Numbered from the stretch's first letter, positions 1 to 5,696 are shown. The stretch: DNA of 5,768 nucleotides from Paenibacillaceae bacterium (GCA_020697475.1 JAJFMO010000269.1:1-5768); one strand, 5' to 3'. Numbers and translations: made by a program. The notes: generated by a model from the sequence alone, not told the origin.

Positions 1-1891
1 CTGCGGTGAAGCTGTTGTCTGTCAAAGCGTTCCCGTTTTGGGCAAAATAGTCCTCCGTTTGCTCGCCTGCGGCCCACTTCGTTACCGTAACGGCACTCCC
101 TGTTCCGTCAAACTGCGCCGTCACCGTATCGCTGCCGTTGGTCCACTCTGTAGGCACATCGGCCGTAATCGCAGGATTGATCGAATCGACAATAATCGTA
201 AAAGATTGAACGGCGGATTGGTTGACGCCACCATTCGCCGTACCCCCGTTATCGCTTAACGAGACGGCCACCGTTGCGGTTCCGCTGACATTATCTGCGG
301 CTGTAAACGTCAAAGTACCGTCCGAAGCGACGGCAGGCTGAACTGAAAACAAATCGTTGCGATCATTGGTGACATTAAACACAAGGGTCTGCCCCGACTC
401 ATCGGCCGGTCCGGCGGATATGTGGGTGGCCCAAGCCGGTTCGCTGACCGGTTGACCTGCCTCAGCCTTGTTCACTGTCAGATCGTTGCCCTTATTAAAG
501 GAAGGTACGTCGTTGACCGGACTGATGGCGGCCGAAACGGTTGCGACTGCGGAATCGACCTTGCCGTCATTTACTTTGAAGGTAAAGCTGTCGTTCCCGT
601 TCGCATCCGCACTCGGCACATATGTAAACTGGCCGGCAGGACTAACAGTTACCGATCCCTTAAGCGGCGGAGTGACCAAACTGTAGACTAAGCCATCCCC
701 ATCCGCATCGCTGCCGGATAACGTTCCGAGCAACGGTTGGTCTTCCAGCCCCGTTACGGAAAGCGAATTCGCCACGGGAGGCGTATTCGTGAAGACTACG
801 TTTGTTTCCCCGTAAGCTCCTCCGACCGCTTGGGCTTTTACCTTAGCCGTACCTATCACTGCGGATGTCAGCGTTGCCTTCGCCGCCCCACTCGCGTCCG
901 ATACGGCCGTTTGCGTAATCGTGCCGAGTGTCGTCGTGAACGTCACCGTTTGCCCCGGCATGACTTGATTATTCTTATTTTTCACGATCGCAGTTACGGT
1001 GCTGGATTGACCGGCACTCAAGCTGGCAGGATTAGCCGTTACCGATACGTCCGTCGCTGCCTCCGTGTAGTCGTCCCCCGGATCGATCGGCGTATAATCA
1101 TTGTTGAACAAGAACGAACGAATATCATGATTTTCCCAGCCTAAACCGGTTGATGAGGTGAATCCGACATAGACCTCATCCATATTCAATACACTTTGCA
1201 AATCCACGGGATAAGACAGCGTCGGGTTTACCGGACGAGTGGCAGAATTTTGCACGGCGCGAACTTCAATCCTTTTCGCTTGACCGTTATAATCGACCCA
1301 AACACTCCAGACACCCTGTTTCAAACTTGCCTGAGGGCTAACCGCCGCAACCGAATGCGCGCTGCCGTTCAGGTTAATTCCGATGTGATTCCCGCTCGGA
1401 TCCTGAGCGTAAGATTCATCATTTAAGAAGGTGTCAAATTCCACCCCTAGACTCGGAGAAATCCCCAGGTAACCGATTCCTCCCCCGGAGCCGCCGACAT
1501 TATTCGCCTTCGTTTGAACGACAAACACCAGGCCGTCGGCGCCATTGATTCCATATTGTCCGCCTTGGTGCGACATTTGGAACGTAAAATAGGAGCTGAA
1601 GGACCTACCTCCTACCAGTGAAACCCGTTTGGTCAGGAAAGCGCTGCCTCCTTGGCCACTAAGAGCCGGAGTTAATCTTAATACTTTATGTCCATCGTCT
1701 GCCGATACGCCGCCTCTGGCACTTCCGTTCAACGTCAGTTGCGAATAGTCCGAGAAATCTTTGTAAACCGCTGTAATCACAGCCGGCGATGCCGCGAAAG
1801 CCGGGATCACCGAGAACAACATACTGACACAAAGCGATAAACCGACAAGCAACGATCTTTTGCCAAAATGTCTCAACCTCTTCACTCCCAT
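1..1891 (-). CDS. Secreted L-type lectin-domain surface protein with Ig/cadherin-like repeats (3' end outside window)
   Basis: The reading frame stays open from an ATG at 1891 to the window edge, giving 630 codons with no stop. Residues 2-34 form a signal peptide: basic KRLRHFGKR, a hydrophobic core, and a likely cleavage after AFA (33). Residues about 42-265 match the L-type (legume-like) lectin fold. They include GADG with D119, a Gly-rich GGSGGGIGY, and an EFDTF-LND...DP..NHIGI stretch whose E151, D153, N157, D164 and H169 sit where the family binds Mn/Ca. Residues 280-368 resemble an invasin-type Big_1 Ig domain. Residues 371-462 resemble a cadherin-like/tandem-95 module (GSDADGDGL, NGNDSFTFKVNDG, SPVNDVP). 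Residues 463-572 and 573-630 look like further Ig-like modules, the last with VTKWAAG...YF. The expected role is carbohydrate binding or adhesion outside the cell; ligand and anchoring are unknown. An in-frame ATG at 1942 would add 17 residues. Neither ATG has a strong Shine-Dalgarno site; 1891 gives the more typical signal peptide. Confidence 0.9.
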   Translation of the reverse strand, partial: MGVKRLRHFGKRSLLVGLSLCVSMLFSVIPAFAASPAVITAVYKDFSDYSQLTLNGSARGGVSADDGHKVLRLTPALSGQGGSAFLTKRVSLVGGRSFSSYFTFQMSHQGGQYGINGADGLVFVVQTKANNVGGSGGGIGYLGISPSLGVEFDTFLNDESYAQDPSGNHIGINLNGSAHSVAAVSPQASLKQGVWSVWVDYNGQAKRIEVRAVQNSATRPVNPTLSYPVDLQSVLNMDEVYVGFTSSTGLGWENHDIRSFLFNNDYTPIDPGDDYTEAATDVSVTANPASLSAGQSSTVTAIVKNKNNQVMPGQTVTFTTTLGTITQTAVSDASGAAKATLTSAVIGTAKVKAQAVGGAYGETNVVFTNTPPVANSLSVTGLEDQPLLGTLSGSDADGDGLVYSLVTPPLKGSVTVSPAGQFTYVPSADANGNDSFTFKVNDGKVDSAVATVSAAISPVNDVPSFNKGNDLTVNKAEAGQPVSEPAWATHISAGPADESGQTLVFNVTNDRNDLFSVQPAVASDGTLTFTAADNVSGTATVAVSLSDNGGTANGGVNQSAVQSFTIIVDSINPAITADVPTEWTNGSDTVTAQFDGTGSAVTVTKWAAGEQTEDYFAQNGNALTDNSFTA

Positions 1892-1965
1892 GGATAAAAT
1901 GAATTTTACGCGATTAAAAATTGAAGCCTCCCTTCCATACATGCTGACAAAACAAGACCTAGGGA

Positions 1966-2002
1966 GCAGGAATATTCTTCCTGCCGCGCTTTTCAGAATA
2001 TC
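1966..2002 (-). promoter_or_regulatory. Leader hairpins upstream of the lectin gene (alternative pairings)
   Basis: The arms GCAGGAA (1966-1972) and TTCCTGC (1978-1984) form a 7-bp stem with a 5-base loop. A competing 8-bp pairing, one G-U included, joins 1995-2002 with 1971-1978 in the minus-strand RNA. It uses part of the same bases, so the two stems exclude each other. They lie 24-60 bases before the upstream ATG of the lectin gene. No known riboswitch consensus was recognised. A regulatory role is inference only. Confidence 0.25.
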
Positions 2003-2156
2003 AGGATTTGTCCTATCTATATATGCGACCATATAATTAAAAAAAGAGGGAAAATGGACTAACCCAATTATCAGGAAAAATTGGAGAAAATTTGTTCTAG
2101 GAAAATTGAACTGGAACTACAGGGATCGAGGTAAATGCTTGGAACTTCGAGGCTAA
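1985..2156. other. AT-rich intergenic stretch, no gene seen
   Basis: This lies between the lectin gene and the oxygenase terminator. It should contain the lectin promoter, but no convincing minus-strand -35/-10 pair is visible; TATATA at 2018-2023 and the TTATAT at 2031-2036 have no good -35. On the plus strand TTGTCC (2008-2013) and TATAAT (2032-2037) are 18 bases apart, but no plus-strand gene follows. Two similar A/T-rich words, GGAAAAATTG and GGAAAATTG, occur near 2075 and 2100. Confidence 0.4.
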
Positions 2157-2191
2157 CAAAAAATCCACAACCTGAGAGGTCGCGGATTTTT
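2157..2191 (-). terminator. Intrinsic terminator of the oxygenase gene
   Basis: The arms at 2159-2173 and 2177-2191 pair over 15 positions around a 3-base loop (GAG on the plus strand). In minus-strand RNA all 15 positions pair, two of them as G-U. Read from the plus strand those two become A-C mismatches, so the structure favours minus-strand transcription. A run of six U follows the GC-rich part of the stem. It lies about 43 bases after the stop codon of the phytanoyl-CoA-dioxygenase-like gene. Confidence 0.8.
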
Positions 2192-2233
2192 ATGTGGAGG
2201 TGGAGTTGCTTCGTTCAAGTGAAAGCCATGCTC

Positions 2234-2926
2234 TTAGATCGCAGGACGCAGGACAATGTGCTGTTTTCCCCGGCCAATCGGCACGGTTGCCTCCTGATAC
2301 GAAACAATGAAAGCCCGTCTGATTTGATCGGTTTCGTTGCCATTAGAGGAATGCCAAATCAGCGCGTTAAAAAGCAGAATCGATCCCGCCTTCATTCGCA
2401 CAGGTTCGGCCTTCGACAAGTCGACTTGCTGCTCGTCCAACGCTTTCCGGCAAGTGCCGCTATTTTTGACAGTATAAGGCTGCAGCCCTTGCTTATGACT
2501 CCCGGGGACGATCCATAAACAACCGTTCCGCTCATCGGTATCCTGCAGCGGTACCCAGATCGACATCCGAGTATGGCTGTCCACCACCTCCGCATAGTAG
2601 GCGTCGTCCTGATGCCAGTGACAAACCGATTCACTTTGCGGCAGCTTGGTCAACAGCTTGGAGGAAAAAATGGCGATGCCCGGCTGAACGATATCCTCGA
2701 TCAAGTTCAAAATTCGATCATCGTGAGCGAATTGTTTCGTTTTATCGGTCAGCATCGCCAACTGGTACGTAAATCCCTCGTGTTCCCCCGACCTTTGGAC
2801 CGGCACTTCAATCCCATCCAACTCTTCGTTAATCTCACTTAATTCGTCTGCCGAAAAAAAATTCGAAACGAGCACATAGCCGTGTTCATCATAATGTTTT
2901 CTCTCTTCTATCGTTAACTTTCTCAC
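2234..2926 (-). CDS. Phytanoyl-CoA dioxygenase (PhyH) family Fe(II)/2-oxoglutarate oxygenase
   Basis: The 230-residue product has the layout of the PhyH family, cytosolic non-haem iron oxygenases that hydroxylate small molecules using 2-oxoglutarate and O2. The N-terminus (ERKHYDEHGYVLVSNFFS) is the family's usual opening. The iron triad is visible as H105-x-D107 in CHWHQDDAYY and H192 in LIWHSSNGN. R203/R204 in QIRRAF is placed to hold the 2-oxoglutarate carboxylate. The segment SIWVPLQDTDERNGCLWIVPGSHKQG (119-147) is the typical strand before the distal His. The start is GTG at 2926, chosen for AAGGGAG (2935-2941) eight bases upstream. The protein is slightly shorter than many bacterial relatives (250-300 residues) but both catalytic halves are present, so it should be active. 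It has its own promoter and terminator and is probably monocistronic. The substrate cannot be read from sequence; members act on lipids, ectoine and natural products. Confidence 0.93.
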   Translation of the reverse strand: MRKLTIEERKHYDEHGYVLVSNFFSADELSEINEELDGIEVPVQRSGEHEGFTYQLAMLTDKTKQFAHDDRILNLIEDIVQPGIAIFSSKLLTKLPQSESVCHWHQDDAYYAEVVDSHTRMSIWVPLQDTDERNGCLWIVPGSHKQGLQPYTVKNSGTCRKALDEQQVDLSKAEPVRMKAGSILLFNALIWHSSNGNETDQIRRAFIVSYQEATVPIGRGKQHIVLRPAI

Positions 2927-2959
2927 CCGAATCGCTCCCTTATGTAACCGACTGACCGT

Positions 2960-2968
2960 ATTGTAACA
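2960..2968 (-). promoter_or_regulatory. Extended -10 promoter of the PhyH-family gene
   Basis: TGT-TACAAT on the minus strand has the TGn extension plus a five-of-six -10 hexamer. No good -35 hexamer lies 16-18 bases upstream. It sits 33 bases before the GTG start, leaving room for the AAGGGAG ribosome binding site. The gap to the upstream gene is only 117 bases and holds a stem-loop, which fits a separate transcription start here. Confidence 0.5.
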
Positions 2969-2998
2969 CTTGGAATTGTTTTTCCGCCACGGTGAATA

Positions 2999-3027
2999 CG
3001 AATCGTGGCCAGGTAAACCACGATTCG
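2999..3027 (-). terminator. Perfect 10-bp stem-loop after the unknown 352-residue gene (no U-tract)
   Basis: CGAATCGTGG (2999-3008) and CCACGATTCG (3018-3027) are exact inverted copies around a 9-base loop. The element starts 17 bases beyond the TAG stop of the gene at 3044. There is no run of T on either side in either direction, so it is not a textbook intrinsic terminator. It may protect the mRNA 3' end, work with Rho, or bind a protein between the two genes. Confidence 0.5.
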
Positions 3028-3043
3028 CCGTATAACACCAATC

Positions 3044-4102
3044 CTATTTGCAAGTAATACTGTGAGTCAGACCCCCGTAGCTGCTTCCGCTTAACAGCAC
3101 CTCATAGGTTATCGTTCTGGAATCGCCGGGCGGCAAGGTAAAACTGTAAAACCGCCACGTGGTCTTATTGACCGCGCGGCCGCTACCGCCATCCGGCAGC
3201 TGGACATAAATATTGGAAATAAAATAAGGCTGAGCCACGCTCAAAGTGATCGTCCTTTTTTTGCGCGTGTCATTGCTGATATTGTCAGTAAAACGATAGC
3301 GTATCCCCCAGTTTCCGAGGTTATCCCCATCGGCGCAAGTAAAAATGTCATAGGTCGGATGATCCAAATCGGTCAAGGGACCGGTAATGTTCACCATATC
3401 TTCTCCAGAGCATTCGTTCGTCTGCCAGGACAATCCTTTTTTCGATAGGGATGAAACTTCTGTATTTATCGTACTTGTCAAGACAAATCGATCGGAGGTT
3501 CCTTTGTAGACATGAGTCTCGTCTTGCCCCGACGGCTCGGTTCGAGTGATGTAGCCCAAGTAGGAGGCTGTTCGGTCAAGATTGCCGAATTGATGATAAG
3601 CGTAATTGTAAACATAAACGCCCCCTCCTGTGACATGAAACAAAGCCGCTCCGTTAAAAATGGCTCCCGCCGGAATTGCATGGTCATTCCTTTGCACCCA
3701 AAGCTCCTCGCCCGGCGCCACAGTAAAGACCCCCACACTCCCTCCGCCGCCGCTGCTTTCGCTGTAAAATTGCTTCCAGCAATCAAAAGCGTTATTACCG
3801 AAGCCGATATTCGTCACCTTCACCGTCACCGTCTGCTCGTTCGGGTTGAAAATTTGCAACCCGTATCCGATCATGAGTCCGGTCCTATTTTCATGCTCAT
3901 AATACGCTTGGCACGTATCCGTCACGTAAGACCATAACAGATAACGATTTCCAAATCCCTCCGCATGGTCGCCGAGATCGGAAGGGTACAGCTGCTCAGG
4001 ATTGTTGCAGTAAATGAAGGTGCCGGGCAGCGGCGAGAACGAAACCGTTGTCGGCGTCGAGAGCCCCGATGAATCGTGTTTGGAACCGCAAAACCAACGC
4101 AT
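3044..4102 (-). CDS. Unrecognised 352-residue beta-rich protein
   Basis: I do not recognise a named family. The frame is clearly real: 352 codons, a strong ribosome binding site AAAGAGGTG (4111-4119) eight bases before the ATG, and a sigma-A-type promoter just upstream. The product is rich in aromatic, Gly, Thr and Asn residues with alternating beta-strand patterns, such as GYGLQIFNPNEQTVTVKVTN (79-98) and RTITLSVAQPYF (283-294). This suggests two or more beta-sandwich domains. A Gly/Ser loop lies at 115-124. Seven cysteines are present (5, 32, 64, 108, 231, 256, 351). There is no signal peptide, lipobox or membrane segment, so export would need another route. The words NNPE (33-36) and YYEHENRTG (67-75) recall secreted Bacillales proteins of unknown function; that is a weak memory, not an assignment. 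It seems to be a single-gene transcription unit. Confidence 0.85.
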   Translation of the reverse strand: MRWFCGSKHDSSGLSTPTTVSFSPLPGTFIYCNNPEQLYPSDLGDHAEGFGNRYLLWSYVTDTCQAYYEHENRTGLMIGYGLQIFNPNEQTVTVKVTNIGFGNNAFDCWKQFYSESSGGGGSVGVFTVAPGEELWVQRNDHAIPAGAIFNGAALFHVTGGGVYVYNYAYHQFGNLDRTASYLGYITRTEPSGQDETHVYKGTSDRFVLTSTINTEVSSLSKKGLSWQTNECSGEDMVNITGPLTDLDHPTYDIFTCADGDNLGNWGIRYRFTDNISNDTRKKRTITLSVAQPYFISNIYVQLPDGGSGRAVNKTTWRFYSFTLPPGDSRTITYEVLLSGSSYGGLTHSITCK

Positions 4103-4130
4103 GGTTTGTTCACCTCTTTGCTGGGATATA

Positions 4131-4175
4131 GTTCATTATATGAACTGGTTGTCTTTCTGTAACGGTTATATAACC
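4131..4175. promoter_or_regulatory. Two palindromes on the promoter, possible operators
   Basis: GTTCATTATATGAAC (4131-4145) has 6-base perfect arms and contains the -10 hexamer. GGTTATATAACC (4164-4175) is a perfect 12-base palindrome directly upstream of the -35 hexamer. Placement over the -10 and next to the -35 is what repressor or activator sites usually show. No regulator gene is in the window, and the regulator cannot be named. Confidence 0.4.
4135..4163 (-). promoter_or_regulatory. Sigma-A-type promoter of the unknown 352-residue gene
   Basis: A perfect TATAAT (4135-4140, minus strand) is 17 bases from GTTACA (4158-4163), which matches four of six positions of TTGACA. Transcription would begin near 4128, giving a leader of about 25 bases that carries the AAAGAGGTG ribosome binding site. 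Spacing and position both fit the gene starting at 4102. Confidence 0.75.
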
Positions 4176-4424
4176 AACTCATCAGGTCGCAAAATCCCGA
4201 TAGTGCGTAGTAAGGAGTGGCGTCAGGTCATGGATGGCTAACGGTTGAAAACTAAGCTTAATTGCCTACAATTGTCCCGCTTCTAATTCTAACGGTTACC
4301 AAAAGTGCTTAATCTCCCGCTCAGAGCTCAAAATCGTTGAAAACGGCAAAATAGCACCCGATGACATCCGTTAGATTTCTTAGGCGTTGATTTCTAAGCG
4401 ATTAGCCTTTCCTGCAACCGTTAC
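4161..4424. repeat. AACGGTT-containing intergenic repeats, with a diverged 51-base tandem pair
   Basis: The word AACGGTT occurs at 4161, 4240 and 4291 on the plus strand, and on the minus strand within 4414-4424. Weaker forms are AACGG at 4342 and, inverted, CTAACGGAT at 4366-4374. The copies at 4240, 4291 and 4342 are exactly 51 bases apart. Units 4239-4289 and 4290-4340 share TAACGGTT at positions 1-8 and GCTTAAT at positions 18-24, with about 19 of the first 28 bases equal. The rest has diverged. I associate TAACGG-type noncoding repeats with Paenibacillus genomes, from memory. No gene is seen here. Confidence 0.5.
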
Positions 4425-4441
4425 AATTCGGGGAGTAGATT

Positions 4442-4460
4442 GGAATGCTCGGGAATGCTC
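4442..4460. repeat. Short direct repeat GGAATGCTC x2
   Basis: GGAATGCTC is present at 4442-4450 and again at 4452-4460 with one G between. It lies between the AACGGTT repeats and the hairpin array. It could be a slippage duplication or a paired binding site; nothing else points to either. Confidence 0.4.
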
Positions 4461-4492
4461 AAACAATCCGATCTTCCCGTCGACCGTCAAGT

Positions 4493-4646
4493 AAATGTAT
4501 GTGAAATTTTATATACATTTGGATCAACAGAACAAAATTGGCTGATTGTATGTGAAAATTCATATATATTCGGCGCCTTGGGCACTTTTTCTCCAAATGT
4601 ATGTGAAAAACCACATACATTGAGGGTAAATTGTACGTTAGACGGT
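4493..4646 (+). repeat. Three hairpin-forming repeats with exact 51-base period
   Basis: Homologous words AATGTATGTG, ATTGTATGTG and AATGTATGTG begin at 4494, 4545 and 4596, exactly 51 bases apart. Each is followed by a 6-base A/T-rich loop and a right arm. Copy 3 is a perfect 10-bp stem (4596-4605 with 4612-4621). Copy 1 (4493-4503 with 4510-4520) has two changes and copy 2 (4545-4554 with 4561-4570) has three. Four of these five are C-to-T changes that keep G-U pairs in plus-strand RNA and become A-C mismatches in minus-strand RNA; the fifth is a mismatch. The 20-25 bases between hairpins are poorly conserved. The array lies downstream of the operon ending at 4697. Because 51 is a multiple of three, a 74-codon frame (4440-4664) reads through with period 17. 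It is not called a gene because the copies differ mostly by amino-acid-changing substitutions. Confidence 0.7.
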
Positions 4647-4696
4647 AGGTGCAGGGAGCGATAGAAATTGAACCAGCCTCCTATTGTCTGCCATTG

Positions 4697-5071
4697 TTAG
4701 AACATGCCGTTCTCGTTAGGCGAATTTTCCGGTATAGCCTGTCCTACATCCCACAATTCGACGATGCTTCCTTCATGGAATCGGAAGATGTGAACCACAG
4801 CCCCTCCGAGATCCTCCGGATTTTGCTTCACATGTGAGTGGACCATAACGAAATCACCCTCCCCGAGAACTCGCTTGACCTCAAGGGTCTTATTAGGATT
4901 CTTCTCAGCATTCTCTTCCATTGCAAGCATGAGCGATTCCGCATCGCCGCGAAAATAAGCATTGTGGTGGCGGAAGCCCGGACCTACGTGGTTCCGGTAT
5001 GCTTCACGCACTCCCCCCGATGCCACAAGCAGAAGAAACGACACTGCCTTATCCTTGAGTAAAGTATTCAT
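4697..5071 (-). CDS. SnoaL-like (NTF2-fold) protein, COG4922 type
   Basis: The 124-residue product matches the small cytosolic NTF2-fold proteins described as predicted SnoaL-like aldol-condensation-catalysing enzymes; no member's reaction is well proven. Visible family words are ASGGVREAY (17-25), FRHHNAYFRGDAESL (33-47), the VHSHVK strand (77-82) and the end HIFRFHEGSIVELWDVGQ (94-111) closing with SPNENGMF. The helix-then-sheet order and the length are typical, so it appears complete. The ATG at 5071 is supported by AAAGGAAG six bases upstream. It begins 35 bases after the stop of the aspartic protease gene with no obvious promoter between, so it is probably cotranscribed. No classic terminator follows; the hairpin array at 4493-4621 is the nearest structure downstream. 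Confidence 0.9.
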   Translation of the reverse strand: MNTLLKDKAVSFLLLVASGGVREAYRNHVGPGFRHHNAYFRGDAESLMLAMEENAEKNPNKTLEVKRVLGEGDFVMVHSHVKQNPEDLGGAVVHIFRFHEGSIVELWDVGQAIPENSPNENGMF

Positions 5072-5106
5072 TGAGATCTTCCTTTCTTGTCGGAGAGGTG
5101 GGGTGG

Positions 5107-5490
5107 TTAATTCCTCGACTCCACCGTCAACTCTCTAGAATCAATCACCAGGCCAGCCGCTTGATTGAAATCAAAACCAATGATACCCTCAATATCATAT
5201 TTGGAGTCCATATTTCCAATCTCTACTTGGAAATTATTCATCGTAATAATATCGAAGGTAATCGAATCAATCTTTTTCGTATACACGTATTCGATAACAC
5301 CTATACCTTGAATACAATTCACTATATCATCGGACTCGGGGTACACCCCGATTGCTCCCATAGCATCCACTCTAATGAACGTTCTCGCAGATCCTGTATC
5401 TAGCAGTACTTTTTCCAATATCATATTCCGCCCGCGAAAATTAACCGTGACTGTTACGAATGGCAAACCGATGTTAAGCTTTAGATTCAT
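5107..5490 (-). CDS. Retropepsin-like (clan AA) aspartic protease
   Basis: The 127-residue protein fits the small single-domain bacterial aspartic proteases related to retropepsin, which must dimerise to form an active site. The catalytic motif is LLDTGSA (29-35, D31). The second hallmark, hydrophobic-hydrophobic-Gly, is IEGIIGFDF (100-108). The start MNLKLNIGLPFVTVTVNFRG and the glycine-rich flap-like QGIGVIEYV (61-69) also fit. There is no signal peptide, so it should be cytosolic. Length is normal and catalytic residues are intact. The ATG at 5490 has only a weak GGGGG-type ribosome binding site and overlaps the stop of the upstream remnant gene by ATGA, so translation was probably coupled to it. 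The natural substrate of this family is unknown to me. Confidence 0.88.
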   Translation of the reverse strand: MNLKLNIGLPFVTVTVNFRGRNMILEKVLLDTGSARTFIRVDAMGAIGVYPESDDIVNCIQGIGVIEYVYTKKIDSITFDIITMNNFQVEIGNMDSKYDIEGIIGFDFNQAAGLVIDSRELTVESRN

Positions 5491-5647
5491 CTTGGCCCCC
5501 GCAATCCGACATAACGCTTATGTAATTCGTAGTATCGTCGCATCGCAAGCGCCGATTCCTCGAACCTGTCAATAACAGCCACTTCATCGATATAACGGTT
5601 ACCATCCCTGGAATAAGCTTTTATCGCTTCAACTCTTCCCAGCGCAT
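5487..5647 (-). pseudogene. Broken small partner gene upstream of the aspartic protease
   Basis: An ATG at 5647, five bases after AAGGCGGTG (one mismatch from a perfect Shine-Dalgarno), encodes MRWEELKR and stops at 5621. A different frame continues from about 5633 to 5487 as VEAIKAYSRDGNRYIDEVAV, then IDRFEESALAMRRYYELHKR and YVGLRGPR. From memory, small Bacillales proteins encoded just before this protease type begin M-WEELK-YPNQW-IEA, carry an IDE-AVID-F-ES-AM-YYELHK core, and end with an HTS segment and a WVGIRG tail. Against that pattern two stretches are missing: one after WEELK, which shifts the frame, and an in-frame one between ELHKR and YVGLRG. The window therefore probably holds a decayed gene. 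Function of the intact family is unknown. Single-base sequencing error could explain the frameshift but not both gaps. Confidence 0.6.
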
Positions 5648-5687
5648 CCCGCCACCGCCTTCGGCTTCAACTTGGATTGATACTTCA

Positions 5688-5696
5688 ATTATAACA
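5688..5696 (-). promoter_or_regulatory. Extended -10 promoter for the remnant/protease/SnoaL unit
   Basis: TGT-TATAAT on the minus strand joins the TGn extension to a perfect -10 hexamer. The -35 region is poor (CTCTTG at 16-base spacing). It lies 41 bases before the ATG at 5647, and no other promoter-like site is seen before the protease gene. Confidence 0.6.

Noticed and set aside
737..1144. 135-codon plus-strand frame
   Set aside because: Arg-rich translation lying opposite the lectin/Ig coding frame, with no ribosome binding site; an antisense shadow.
2008..2037. Plus-strand TTGTCC-18-TATAAT promoter-like pair
   Set aside because: No plus-strand gene follows and the stretch is AT-rich, where such matches arise by chance.
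1943..2040. c-di-GMP or other known riboswitch before the lectin gene
   Set aside because: The conserved core words of known classes are not present.
2135..2518. 127-codon plus-strand frame
   Set aside because: Mostly antisense to the PhyH-family gene and runs through its terminator hairpin; no recognisable protein features.
3512..3937. 141-codon plus-strand frame
   Set aside because: Antisense to the 352-codon gene, which has a promoter, ribosome binding site and sensible composition.
3922..4182. 86-codon minus-strand frame starting upstream of the 352-codon gene
   Set aside because: It would start inside the promoter region, has no ribosome binding site, and overlaps the real gene in another frame.
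4493..4621. CRISPR array
   Set aside because: Only three diverged palindromic units with the hairpin itself as the repeat, no constant 24-36 base repeat, and no cas genes nearby.
4440..4664. 74-codon plus-strand frame with TTG start and GGGGAG four bases upstream, reading VCE...Y.F repeats
   Set aside because: It is produced by the 51-base hairpin repeats; the copies differ mostly by amino-acid-changing substitutions while RNA pairing is kept, so it is better explained as a noncoding repeat.
5593..5603. TAACGGTTACC identical to the intergenic repeat word
   Set aside because: It lies in the partner-gene coding remnant (Gly-Asn-Arg-Tyr codons), so the match is probably coincidental.
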